NCBI GenBank assembly: GCA_022843385.1
Contig: JALHNT010000015.1
Span: 62,001 to 126,000, forward strand
From: Anaerolineae bacterium
GTDB lineage: Bacteria; Chloroflexota; Anaerolineae; Aggregatilineales; Phototrophicaceae
Direction of reading: 5' to 3'
Length of the DNA stretch: 64,000 nucleotides
The notes below the pieces were generated by a model. That model saw nothing but the letters and a program-made list of their open reading frames with translations. It had not been told where the DNA came from and searched no databases. Positions 1 through 7,654 of this stretch are shown here, piece by piece (position 1 is the first letter of the stretch; each line of letters begins with the position of its first letter). Both the position numbers and the translations under genes were made by a program.

Positions 1-220
1 CAGTGCGCCAGTAGGGGACTTTGAAATCGAGCAGCCCATACCAGCGGTAGCCGCGCGTCCACATGCCGAAGCTGAGGAGAATGAAGGAAATGATAATCCA
101 GCCTGGATTGGCCTGGCTGATGCTGGCGATGACCTCTTCGAATTTGACGCCTTGCAGCGCAAACCACAGAAAGATGCCGCTGACGAGGATGCTGGCGATA
201 ATGAAGCCAATCCGGCGCAT
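1..220 (-). CDS. Flippase-like / lysylphosphatidylglycerol synthase transmembrane family protein, partial
   Basis: The gene begins at an ATG at 220 on the minus strand and runs off the left edge, so only about 73 residues are visible. An AAGGA ribosome-binding site lies about 8 bases upstream. The protein starts MRRIGFIIASILVSGIFLWF, a first membrane helix, followed by GVKFEEVIASISQANPGWII and a second helix, then FGMWTRGYRWYGLL. This pattern (helix, a short 'l..i..anp.wl' segment, second helix, then R..RW..LL) is typical of the N-terminus of the LPG_synthase_TM / YbhN-AglD family of polytopic membrane proteins. Family members take part in lipid modification or flipping; the substrate cannot be told from this fragment. 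Confidence is moderate because only the N-terminus is seen. Confidence 0.6.
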   Translation of the reverse strand, partial: MRRIGFIIASILVSGIFLWFALQGVKFEEVIASISQANPGWIIISFILLSFGMWTRGYRWYGLLDFKVPYWRT

Positions 221-288
221 AAGTGAATCCTTGCCTAAGTGAACCGCGCTGATTGTAAAGGATTATCGCCTAAATGACTATCGCTGGG

Positions 289-720
289 CTAACGCCGCGG
301 CAAACGGGACTCGGTTTCCAGTAACCATTGTATTGCCTGGGCTTCATGCATGAATACGGCGCGTTTGCGATAAGCGTTGGAGGTGGCGCGGATCGCCATA
401 GCGATGATGTCATGCGACAACTTGCTGGCGACCAACACCGCCAGCCTGCCGGTTAATTCCGGTCGCATCCGGGCGATCTCACGCGAGCGACGCAGGCTAT
501 ATGTGTTGATGAGGCCGCCACCCAACCGAATGTCCAACAGCAACCGCCAGGGGCGTTCCAGCGGCCATTCGCCGAATTCGGCCTGGAGATCCTTAAACCA
601 GTGGTCAATCGTCACATTGTTCATGGCAAAGAAGCGATAACACAGAATGCGATCTTCCTGTAACCATTCTTTGCGGTACTGTAGCTCAACGTTGACATTG
701 CTCTCAGTTGCCAGAGCCAT
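289..720 (-). CDS. Small STAS/SEC14-like (SpoIIAA-like) domain protein
   Basis: A 143-residue cytoplasmic protein without signal peptide or membrane segment. An AGGGAG ribosome-binding site stands about 8 bases before the ATG at 720. The middle part (PWRLLLDIRL, then RRSREIARMRPELTGRLAVLVAS, then a C-terminal helix with FMHEAQAIQWLLE) has the beta-alpha-beta arrangement seen in SpoIIAA-like / STAS-SEC14 proteins (PF11964-like), which often modulate partners by binding. The gene shares orientation with the partial flippase-like gene and the zinc-ribbon gene but gaps of 20-70 bases give no proof of an operon. Function is unknown; the fold call is by pattern only. Confidence 0.55.
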   Translation of the reverse strand: MALATESNVNVELQYRKEWLQEDRILCYRFFAMNNVTIDHWFKDLQAEFGEWPLERPWRLLLDIRLGGGLINTYSLRRSREIARMRPELTGRLAVLVASKLSHDIIAMAIRATSNAYRKRAVFMHEAQAIQWLLETESRLPRR

Positions 721-740
721 AACCCGAACTCCCTAAACTA

Positions 741-2225
741 TCAGGAACCTTTTTCAGTTTTCCCCAGAACAACCTGCCCGGTCTGTCCATTGACCAAAGC
801 GACGCGCCGATCCTGATCGACTTCGACCAGGTGGGCAATCCATACCGGCATGAGCGCCAGCCTGAACTGCATGGCACGGATGTTGCTGAACACATTGATG
901 CTGACGCCATCATCGTCATTCATCTGGCGTTGACCGTACTTTTCGCGCATCCATCCGGCGATGCGGCTGCGGGCTTCGAGCGCGGCACCATCAAAATTCA
1001 GGCTGTAAATCTGCGCCGGATATTTCACGATCAGCGCCGGATTGTAATCCAACAGCTCGCCTGTATGGAATGTGCCAAGCTGCTGGGTCATCGCCGGGGG
1101 TGGTGACTTGACAGCGCAGACGGCGACATCATAGAGCGCTTCATCAAAGGTGCTGCGCTGGTAGGCCTGGGCGACACTGGTTTGCGGACGGTAACGGTTG
1201 AGGTTGGGGGTGTTGTCTATCCGTGTGCGATTGATCTGGAGCTGGGCGTCGAAGACCCAGAAGGGCAGATAAAAGCCGTTGAGCGTGGCGGAGGCAACCC
1301 GATTGTCATCAAACCAGCCTTTGAGCCGTTCGCTGAATTGTTTCAGTTGTTGCTTGATGCGCTGCCCGGCTTCTTCGCGGCTGATCGTAAATGGCAGGAT
1401 ACCATCCGGTTGCACGAATGACTCCAGCGCATCCTGTTCGATCACCTGGTTGGATCCACAGAAGGGGCAGCGGGTAGAGAGTGTGTTGCCAGGGACAGCG
1501 CGTTCCGCACCACATTCATTGCAGTGCAGCAGCCGTTCCCCGACTTCCCACTCGATGGATTGGGTGCGCCGTTCCAGCATGGCTGCCAGGAAAGAATCGG
1601 CTGTTTCGGTGTTGCTTCGGGCGACCATGATGATATGACCACAGAAGCGACACTCGACCTGAGTGGCCGCCTCATTGGTGCTGACATCGCCGCCACAATT
1701 GGGGCAGCATAGACTAATGATGGCGGTGTTCACAGCTTCTTCAGCTACCTGAAGGATGGGCGAGCGTTCGTCATGTGATTGCCTGGCCTGTTCCGGCGTG
1801 AGCCGTCCGTTGAGCACCATCATCTGGCGCGTCGCTTCCACATGCCCAGGGTCGTAGGCCAGGATGCTGCTCAGATGATCGCGTTTGACGGTTTCATCAT
1901 CGCTGATCTTAGCCATCCACAAGTGGGCGTCCAGAAAATCCGGTTGGATGTCGAGGGCTTCACGCAGGGCAGCGACAGCACCCGCCTTGTCGTCATCGAA
2001 GAGGCGATCATGGGCGGTGTGAAACAGGGAGACAGCGCGGGCGTTGATGGCTTGCTCGTTGCTGATTGTGATTTCGGGGCGCGGACCTTTGGCGCGTACT
2101 TCCTCGATCTTGCGATCCAAACCCGTGTCGCGCTGATACCCACAATGAGGGCATGAGACTTCCGTGCTGGCGAGGCTGAAAGTCATCCGCTTGCCACATT
2201 CTGGACAGTTGAGGTTAATTCCCAT
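741..2225 (-). CDS. Multi-zinc-ribbon protein of unknown function
   Basis: About 494 residues. Three pairs of CxxC knuckles can be read: CPEC/CPHC near residues 7-27, CPNC/CRFC near 171-195 and CNEC/CPFC near 233-258, each fitting a zinc ribbon. Between the first and second is a helical stretch with a TPR-like repeat (ALREALDIQPDFLDAHLWMA). The C-terminal 200 residues have no recognisable domain but contain beta-rich segments such as LNGFYLPFWVFDA. Large proteins of this type are often annotated only as zinc-ribbon proteins. I chose the ATG at 2225 because AGGA lies 8 bases upstream; an in-frame ATG at 2234 is the alternative. No partner is evident from neighbours. Confidence 0.6.
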   Translation of the reverse strand: MGINLNCPECGKRMTFSLASTEVSCPHCGYQRDTGLDRKIEEVRAKGPRPEITISNEQAINARAVSLFHTAHDRLFDDDKAGAVAALREALDIQPDFLDAHLWMAKISDDETVKRDHLSSILAYDPGHVEATRQMMVLNGRLTPEQARQSHDERSPILQVAEEAVNTAIISLCCPNCGGDVSTNEAATQVECRFCGHIIMVARSNTETADSFLAAMLERRTQSIEWEVGERLLHCNECGAERAVPGNTLSTRCPFCGSNQVIEQDALESFVQPDGILPFTISREEAGQRIKQQLKQFSERLKGWFDDNRVASATLNGFYLPFWVFDAQLQINRTRIDNTPNLNRYRPQTSVAQAYQRSTFDEALYDVAVCAVKSPPPAMTQQLGTFHTGELLDYNPALIVKYPAQIYSLNFDGAALEARSRIAGWMREKYGQRQMNDDDGVSINVFSNIRAMQFRLALMPVWIAHLVEVDQDRRVALVNGQTGQVVLGKTEKGS

Positions 2226-2356
2226 CACGTCCATCCTACTTAATGTATCCTCAATCTTTAGTATAGGTTGTATTGCGCTCCCAGAATGAACATGGATTTG
2301 TGAAAGATTTCTGAATTTGAGGAGTATGCTGTACTCACAGCATACTCCCGTCAAAA

Positions 2357-4099
2357 CTAGCAGCTATACGGCCCAGGCAGGAATACCGAGACACTGGATG
2401 GATTGGCGGTAATCGTGATGTTGGTGATGGTGGTCGGGCCGCTGCCGAAAAGGAAAACTGAGCCGGGATCGGGTGGTACAGCCGTGACAGCGGGTGATGG
2501 TGGGCTAACGCTTGATGCTGGCGCATCAGTATAGGTGATTGTGACGGTTGTCGTGCCACCTGGCAGACCCGCATAATCAACATTATAGGTATTTAGCCCG
2601 GAGCAGGTGACCCCGGCTGCGAACGCTGGGCCTGGAGCCGTCGCTGGCGGGTTGGTCGGCGCAGGTACTGGTGTCGGTGCCCACTCGCGCGGGATGGTGA
2701 CAACCTGACTGGTGCAGGCGACCCGATCATTCACCAGTGCTTCGACTTTCCAACTGAGCTGAGGATTGAAGCCGACGTTCGATAGATCAAGCTGTAAGGT
2801 GGTAGTCGGTGCCGCAATGGTTGCACTGGGGCCACCTTCCACACTCACGCGATAGCTGGTCGCGCCAGGTGCTGCATCCCAGTAGAAAGTATTGATGCCA
2901 TATGCCAGTCCATCCAGCGGGGAGGTTGCACGGAAGGCGCGGCAATCTGCCTGTCCTGTGTTGGTCGTGTTCCCTCCGGCGGAACCGCCGCCCCCGCCGG
3001 TATTGTTGCTTGGCACTGGGGTGGGGGGTACTTCGCGATCCTGAATCTCAATCGGATAATTCAGCAGTTCTGGCGGGAAATCTTCCAGCCATTGCAGTTC
3101 ATCCAGCTCATCCTGTGGCGCGGGTTGCAGGTCTTCTGGCGGCCCTTCGGGTTCGGTGCCGTCTTCGTTAAGCTGCATATCGACCTGGAAACCTCCTGGA
3201 ACATTGACGCCATCGATCTCAGCCTCGCCGCTGATCGTCAGCATTCGCATCCGGTTGTTGGGCAGCGTTTGTAGCAGGATGGTTGAACCAATCCGGATGT
3301 TCGCCCCGTTGGCGGTGATGTCCACCGTCACGCGTTCCGGCCCCTGGACTACCAGTGCCGATGGTGATTGATTGCAGTCCAGTTGACCGATAGCGGTGCG
3401 GAAATAGAAGGCTTGCATGGGCGTCAGGCTGTCGCTGCTGAAGACCGGCAGGCTGTCTACATCGCCACTGGCCTGAACCAGTTGGCGATTGATCCACCCT
3501 GGAGCTCGATTGCCGAACACCACCCGCAGCCATTGCGAGTCCGGGCTGATGGCATCAGCCGATAGCGCCGTGCCGTTTTCAACGCTGCCCACCACATTCG
3601 ACTGGGTAGTTGGGCGGCTGCGTATATTGGCGTTGGTTTGGGCAGTCAGGCTGATGGGATTGGCAGCCGGCTGGAAAGCATCTACTGGTTGGACCGCATT
3701 TTCGATCTGTACATCCCCCAGCAGGACGAAGGTGACAGCCTGACCCGGCAGCGAATCAGGCAGGTTGGCCTGTACGCGCATCAGCGCTACACCCCATTCG
3801 GTCAGCTCGGTGCTGTAGGGCGCGGTGTCGATGCTCGCCAGCGAGGCGAGAGTCGTCTGGTCAGATGGTCTGGTGAAGAAGTCCTCGGCTACCGTCTGGT
3901 TGAAAGTGGCGTTAACTCGGTTGAAGCCATAGCAGGCGCTGTTACGCCCTAGAGACTCACAATTGGGCCCAACGGATTGGAGTGCTTGCGTCACAAGCGG
4001 TGGACAGGTGTCGCTTTCCTGGGTCAGGGCGCGCTGCTGGACGATGACCAGCGTCAACAGCAGCAGAATAACAGGGATGAACGGCAATAATCGGCGCAC
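2357..4099 (-). CDS. Exported SH3-domain protein, paralogue of its upstream neighbour
   Basis: About 580 residues. It starts with a signal anchor or signal peptide (VRRLLPFIPVILLLLTLVIV). A bacterial SH3-type segment with the pattern 'NIRSRPTTQSNVVGSVENGT...W..V' follows at about residues 150-210. A Gly/Ser/Asn-rich linker leads to a C-terminal part with SPLDGLAYGINTFYWDAAPG, then a last beta-rich segment. The order and many motifs match the gene at 4129-6072, so the two arose by tandem duplication; this copy lacks the LysM found there. I prefer the GTG at 4099, which has GGAG 8 bases upstream, over a TTG at 4135. The protein probably acts outside the membrane, on the wall or surface. The substrate is unknown. 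Confidence 0.6.
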   Translation of the reverse strand: MRRLLPFIPVILLLLTLVIVQQRALTQESDTCPPLVTQALQSVGPNCESLGRNSACYGFNRVNATFNQTVAEDFFTRPSDQTTLASLASIDTAPYSTELTEWGVALMRVQANLPDSLPGQAVTFVLLGDVQIENAVQPVDAFQPAANPISLTAQTNANIRSRPTTQSNVVGSVENGTALSADAISPDSQWLRVVFGNRAPGWINRQLVQASGDVDSLPVFSSDSLTPMQAFYFRTAIGQLDCNQSPSALVVQGPERVTVDITANGANIRIGSTILLQTLPNNRMRMLTISGEAEIDGVNVPGGFQVDMQLNEDGTEPEGPPEDLQPAPQDELDELQWLEDFPPELLNYPIEIQDREVPPTPVPSNNTGGGGGSAGGNTTNTGQADCRAFRATSPLDGLAYGINTFYWDAAPGATSYRVSVEGGPSATIAAPTTTLQLDLSNVGFNPQLSWKVEALVNDRVACTSQVVTIPREWAPTPVPAPTNPPATAPGPAFAAGVTCSGLNTYNVDYAGLPGGTTTVTITYTDAPASSVSPPSPAVTAVPPDPGSVFLFGSGPTTITNITITANPSSVSVFLPGPYSC

Positions 4100-4128
4100 G
4101 ATCTTTACTCCACGAGACAAACGAATTT

Positions 4129-6072
4129 CTAACAACTGAGCGTTCCCGGCACACTGACGGTGACCCCTGACGGATTGGCGGTCACTGAAATACCTGTGAT
4201 GGTGGCTGGGCCGAAGCCGGAAAGGGTGATGATACCCGGGTCGGGTGGGACGGCGGCAGTCACTGGTGATGGCGGCGTTACCGCACCGCCAGTCACAAAC
4301 GTATAGGAAACCGTCACACTGGTTGTCCCAGCGGGCAGGCTGTTGTAGTCAATGCCAAATTGATATAACCCAGTACAGGTTGCCCCAGCGTTAAAGGTGG
4401 CTGGCTGGGGTTGAGCCGGTGCTTCACGCGGCACGGTCACACGCGGCGAGGCGCAGGCCACCTGTCCATTGACCAGTGCCAGCACTTCCCACGAGAAGGA
4501 GAAGCCGTAGCCAATGCTGTTGACGGTGAGATCGGTTGTTAAGTTGGTGTTTGGAGCGGCGGTTTCGAAGCTGCCGACCAGGGCACCTGGTTTTTCATCC
4601 ACACTGTAGACGTTGACACGATAACTGGTCGCTCCCGGCGCGGCATCCCAGTAGAAGGTATTGCGTCCATAGGCGAAGCCATCCAGCGGGGAGGTGGCGC
4701 GGAACCGGCTGCAATCTGCGCTGCCGGGTGGAAGCGGCGTGATGCTGGCCGGCGCCCCCGGAACAGGCGTGATTGGCGGCACTGATGGAAGGCCAGTATC
4801 GACGCCGCACAGGATGGTCAAGACCTGCCCGACCAGAATGCGATTGGGGTCACTGATGCCGCTGGCCTGCATGATCGCGCCCATGCTGGTTCCATAACGT
4901 TGGCTGATGCGGAATAGATTTTCGCCCTCCGCGACCGTATGCGTCAGCGTCGTGCCTGCTGGACACAGGACTGCTGCCGTTGGTTGAGGTTGTTGCGATA
5001 ATTGCAGTGCGCCAAAGGCGGCCAACACGGTTGTGCCGGTGTCGATCTGCTCTGGAGTCAACAGCTGAGGTTCGCTCCAGGGGCAATCTGGCCCCACTAC
5101 CTGATCATTCGAGTTGCCATCAGTGCCGAGGTCTTCCGCATCGAGCAGACAACGCTCCGATGAGAAGCCGGCTGGGAGGCGCACCGCTTCGGGCATGTCC
5201 GGTTCGAGGATCGCTTCGCCTTCCAATGTGGTGATGACCATGCGGTTATCCGGCAAGGTTTCAATGGTGATGAGCGATCCCATGCGGATGTTCGCGCCAT
5301 TCGCTGTAAGATCAATCTGCATCCCCGCCGGACTCTGAAGCGCCAGCACATTGGGAGCCTGGGCGCATTCGATACGTCCGACTCCGGTGCGGATGTAGAA
5401 CGATTGCATCGGTGACTGCGCGTTGTCTTCAACCACAGGAAGTTGGTCTATTGTCGGCGAGGGATTGACAGCCGCTCGGTCGATCCAGGCAAAGGTTCCG
5501 CTGATACGCACACGGAGCGACTGTTGATCTTCGCTCAGGGCGTCGATCTCAATGACTGTTCCGGCAGGGATGGTGCCGGTCACGGCGCTAGTCAGCTGCG
5601 GGCCGCTGCGGGTGTTGACCGGTGCCTGTGTGATGATGGTCACTGGCTGCTGGGCGGGGCTGCTGTCAATCGCCGCATTTTCAATCTCAGCATCGCCCAT
5701 CAGGACAAAGGTCACGGCCTGTCCTGCCAGAACGCCTGGTACGTTAGCCTGAACATTCAGGATGGCGATGCCCCATTGCTGCAAGGCTAAGTCGAGCGGG
5801 GCGGTGCTGATTGAACGAATGTTGACCAGTTCGGCGCGATCTGCCGGGCGGGCAAACGAGATGGGCGCGAAAGTCTCATTGAAGGAGGCGTTAACAACAA
5901 TATTGCCATAACAGGCCGAGTTGCGTCCCAGATCGTTGCAATTCGCGCCGACCTGCGCCAATGCCTGCTGCACCACAGCCGGGCAGGTGGCGTCGGTTTG
6001 CTGTGCGCTGACGACGGCGACGCTGCACCACGTCAGCAGCAGCACCCATGCTATCCAACGTCGAGCGCTCAT
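4129..6072 (-). CDS. Exported SH3 and LysM domain protein
   Basis: About 647 residues. It starts MSARRWIAWVLLLTW, a clear signal peptide ending near VVSAQQ. An SH3-like segment (APVNTRSGPQLTSAVTGTIP) lies near residue 170-230. A LysM domain (HTVAEGENLFRISQRYGTS...GQVLTIL) lies near 400-450, a peptidoglycan-binding fold. A C-terminal region shared with the downstream paralogue follows. The open frame continues upstream through tRNA-Phe, but the real start is the ATG at 6072, with GGAGA 6-7 bases before it. Together with its paralogue it is likely a wall-associated surface protein. No catalytic motif is seen. Confidence 0.65.
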   Translation of the reverse strand: MSARRWIAWVLLLTWCSVAVVSAQQTDATCPAVVQQALAQVGANCNDLGRNSACYGNIVVNASFNETFAPISFARPADRAELVNIRSISTAPLDLALQQWGIAILNVQANVPGVLAGQAVTFVLMGDAEIENAAIDSSPAQQPVTIITQAPVNTRSGPQLTSAVTGTIPAGTVIEIDALSEDQQSLRVRISGTFAWIDRAAVNPSPTIDQLPVVEDNAQSPMQSFYIRTGVGRIECAQAPNVLALQSPAGMQIDLTANGANIRMGSLITIETLPDNRMVITTLEGEAILEPDMPEAVRLPAGFSSERCLLDAEDLGTDGNSNDQVVGPDCPWSEPQLLTPEQIDTGTTVLAAFGALQLSQQPQPTAAVLCPAGTTLTHTVAEGENLFRISQRYGTSMGAIMQASGISDPNRILVGQVLTILCGVDTGLPSVPPITPVPGAPASITPLPPGSADCSRFRATSPLDGFAYGRNTFYWDAAPGATSYRVNVYSVDEKPGALVGSFETAAPNTNLTTDLTVNSIGYGFSFSWEVLALVNGQVACASPRVTVPREAPAQPQPATFNAGATCTGLYQFGIDYNSLPAGTTSVTVSYTFVTGGAVTPPSPVTAAVPPDPGIITLSGFGPATITGISVTANPSGVTVSVPGTLSC

Positions 6073-6144
6073 AGGTTCTCCAGATAATATTGTGATACCA
6101 CTTAAAGGCATTATAGTACAGTTTGCTGCCATCGCCAGAAATGC

Positions 6145-6171
6145 AAAAAGCCGATCAGTTGACCGGCTTTT
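6145..6171 (-). terminator. Intrinsic terminator of tRNA-Phe
   Basis: Read on the minus strand just after the tRNA 3' end: AAAAGCCG, a 10-base loop, CGGCTTTTT. The 8-base stem followed by T residues fits a Rho-independent terminator. Confidence 0.75.
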
Positions 6172-6176
6172 GCTGG

Positions 6177-6249
6177 TGCTAAGGGCCAGACTTGAACTGG
6201 CGACCCATGCATTTTCAGTGCATTGCTCTACCAACTGAGCTACCTTAGC
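6177..6249 (-). tRNA. tRNA-Phe (anticodon GAA)
   Basis: The minus strand folds into a full cloverleaf of 73 bases. The acceptor stem is GCTAAGG/CCTTAGC with discriminator A. The D-arm is GCTC...GAGC, the anticodon stem ATGCA/TGCAT with loop CTGAAAA giving anticodon GAA, and the T-arm GCCAG-TTCAAGT-CTGGC. No CCA is encoded. Confidence 0.95.
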
Positions 6250-6800
6250 GTGTGAAAATAGTGTAGCGAACGGCGAATCGAATTGCAAGACTGGCTTTCT
6301 AGAGTCAGGATATTTGTAAAGTTGATCTTTCAGGAACTTTACAGAACATATATTCTATACTATACTGATACTATGCTTTGCTTCAGTATCTTCTACTCGG
6401 TCATATCAACTTTCAACCTTTACCCCATGCAATCCAGGCTTCGGCGACAGGTTGCGGTGTCCCCGCCAGCCAGTGCACTTCAATGGTGCAGCGGCGGCTC
6501 GCTCCCGTCTGAATGCTGCACAAAGCGAGAGCAGCCGAGCCTGAGCGTTGGCTTTTTTCGCACTTTTGCGCCAACCTCCCGTCCAGTCGCCTGAACATTC
6601 GGCGGGAATACTGCACTATCTGCAAAATCGTGAATCAACCTGTCTTGACGATCAACCTGGTTTACTTGTCGATCAACGTCGCGTCTCGGTCTTCACCTGG
6701 CACTTCCTTGGGGAATTGCTACCGTGAACAGATCGCCCCAATTCTCGATCTGCCAGCCAGCTCCCTTGTATGGTGCTGTTGACGTTGCAATAACCCTGTT
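6250..6800. other. Intergenic stretch without recognisable gene
   Basis: Apart from the tRNA-Phe promoter at its left end, I see no supported gene here. The left part (about 6300-6430) is AT-rich, unlike its surroundings. Short open frames on both strands have no start signals and no recognisable motif. Confidence 0.5.
6260..6288 (-). promoter_or_regulatory. Sigma-70-type promoter of tRNA-Phe
   Basis: On the minus strand TTGCAA (6288-6283) and TACACT (6265-6260) are separated by exactly 17 bases, and the tRNA begins about 10 bases after the -10 box. Confidence 0.7.
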
Positions 6801-7628
6801 CTAGAGTTCTTCCAGATGCCTCGTGACCCATTCCTGATAAGTCGTCATGAGGTGTCGTGTCACTTTTCCCGGTTGACCGGTGCCGAGCCTGATCCCATCA
6901 ATCTCGACTACCGGGACGATACCTCGGCTGCTGCTGGTGATGAAGGCTTCAGCGACCTGTGGCAGATCGCTCACCCTGATGGCGGTTCGATTGAGCGGGA
7001 TAATCGGCGGCGCGATTTCAAAGACAATCTGTTGGGCAATGCCGGCCAGCACACCGCTGCTAGCCGTCCGTAGTTCGTCATTCATGATGGCATAGAAGTT
7101 GCTGCTCATCCCTTCGAGGATGTGCTGATCGTCATCCAGCAGCAGTCCGGTATAGATGCCTGTTGGGAGTTGATGCTGCTCACGGTCATGCATCCAGGCG
7201 GTGGTCTTGGCCGCAGCGTTGTGTCGGGCGCTGTGGGGAAGGGTGATGCAACGCACGCCGTCCTGATAGACGCCCTGAGGGGGACGGTTGAAGGGTTCGA
7301 CGCTCAGGATCAGATGCTCAGGCGTGTCGCGTGGCACGGTGATGCGAAAGCGGACGTCACCGCAGTTGGCTTCGTCAATCATCTGCCGGAGCGCGGTGCG
7401 TAGGGCAGGCCGGTCCAGATGCAGCGGGATATTCTCGCGCTGGGCCGAGTCCTCCAGCCGGTCCAGATGGGCATCAAACTTCAATACCTGGTAACGCTGG
7501 TAGGTATTGGTGAGAGTATATACCCCGTCATGCGGTTCATGATGCGCGGCCTCTGCCAGTGAAGCCGCCTGATAGTCCACTGGTCGCAAACCTTGGGGCG
7601 TCAGCCTGTAGATTGGGATGTGTGACAT
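6801..7628 (-). CDS. Class IV PLP-dependent aminotransferase (BCAT / ADC lyase-like)
   Basis: About 275 residues from the ATG at 7628 (AAAGG about 9 bases upstream; a GTG at 7658 is an alternative). The class IV signature residues are visible: the catalytic lysine context AAKTTAWMHDREQ, the acidic ILEGMSSNFYAI motif that binds the cofactor ring nitrogen, and the phosphate-binding TSSSRGIVPV near the C-terminus. Family members transfer amino groups in branched-chain amino acid synthesis or convert aminodeoxychorismate to 4-aminobenzoate. The sequence alone does not choose between these. It is a single gene convergent with tRNA-Arg and likely part of the host chromosome rather than the mobile element. 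Confidence 0.8.
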   Translation of the reverse strand: MSHIPIYRLTPQGLRPVDYQAASLAEAAHHEPHDGVYTLTNTYQRYQVLKFDAHLDRLEDSAQRENIPLHLDRPALRTALRQMIDEANCGDVRFRITVPRDTPEHLILSVEPFNRPPQGVYQDGVRCITLPHSARHNAAAKTTAWMHDREQHQLPTGIYTGLLLDDDQHILEGMSSNFYAIMNDELRTASSGVLAGIAQQIVFEIAPPIIPLNRTAIRVSDLPQVAEAFITSSSRGIVPVVEIDGIRLGTGQPGKVTRHLMTTYQEWVTRHLEEL

Positions 7629-7654
7629 ACGATTATGCCTTTGGCTATAATTGA

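Noticed and set aside
6073..6288. Upstream extension of the exported LysM protein through tRNA-Phe
   Set aside because: The extension is antisense-free tRNA sequence read as protein; a good start with ribosome-binding site and signal peptide lies at 6072.
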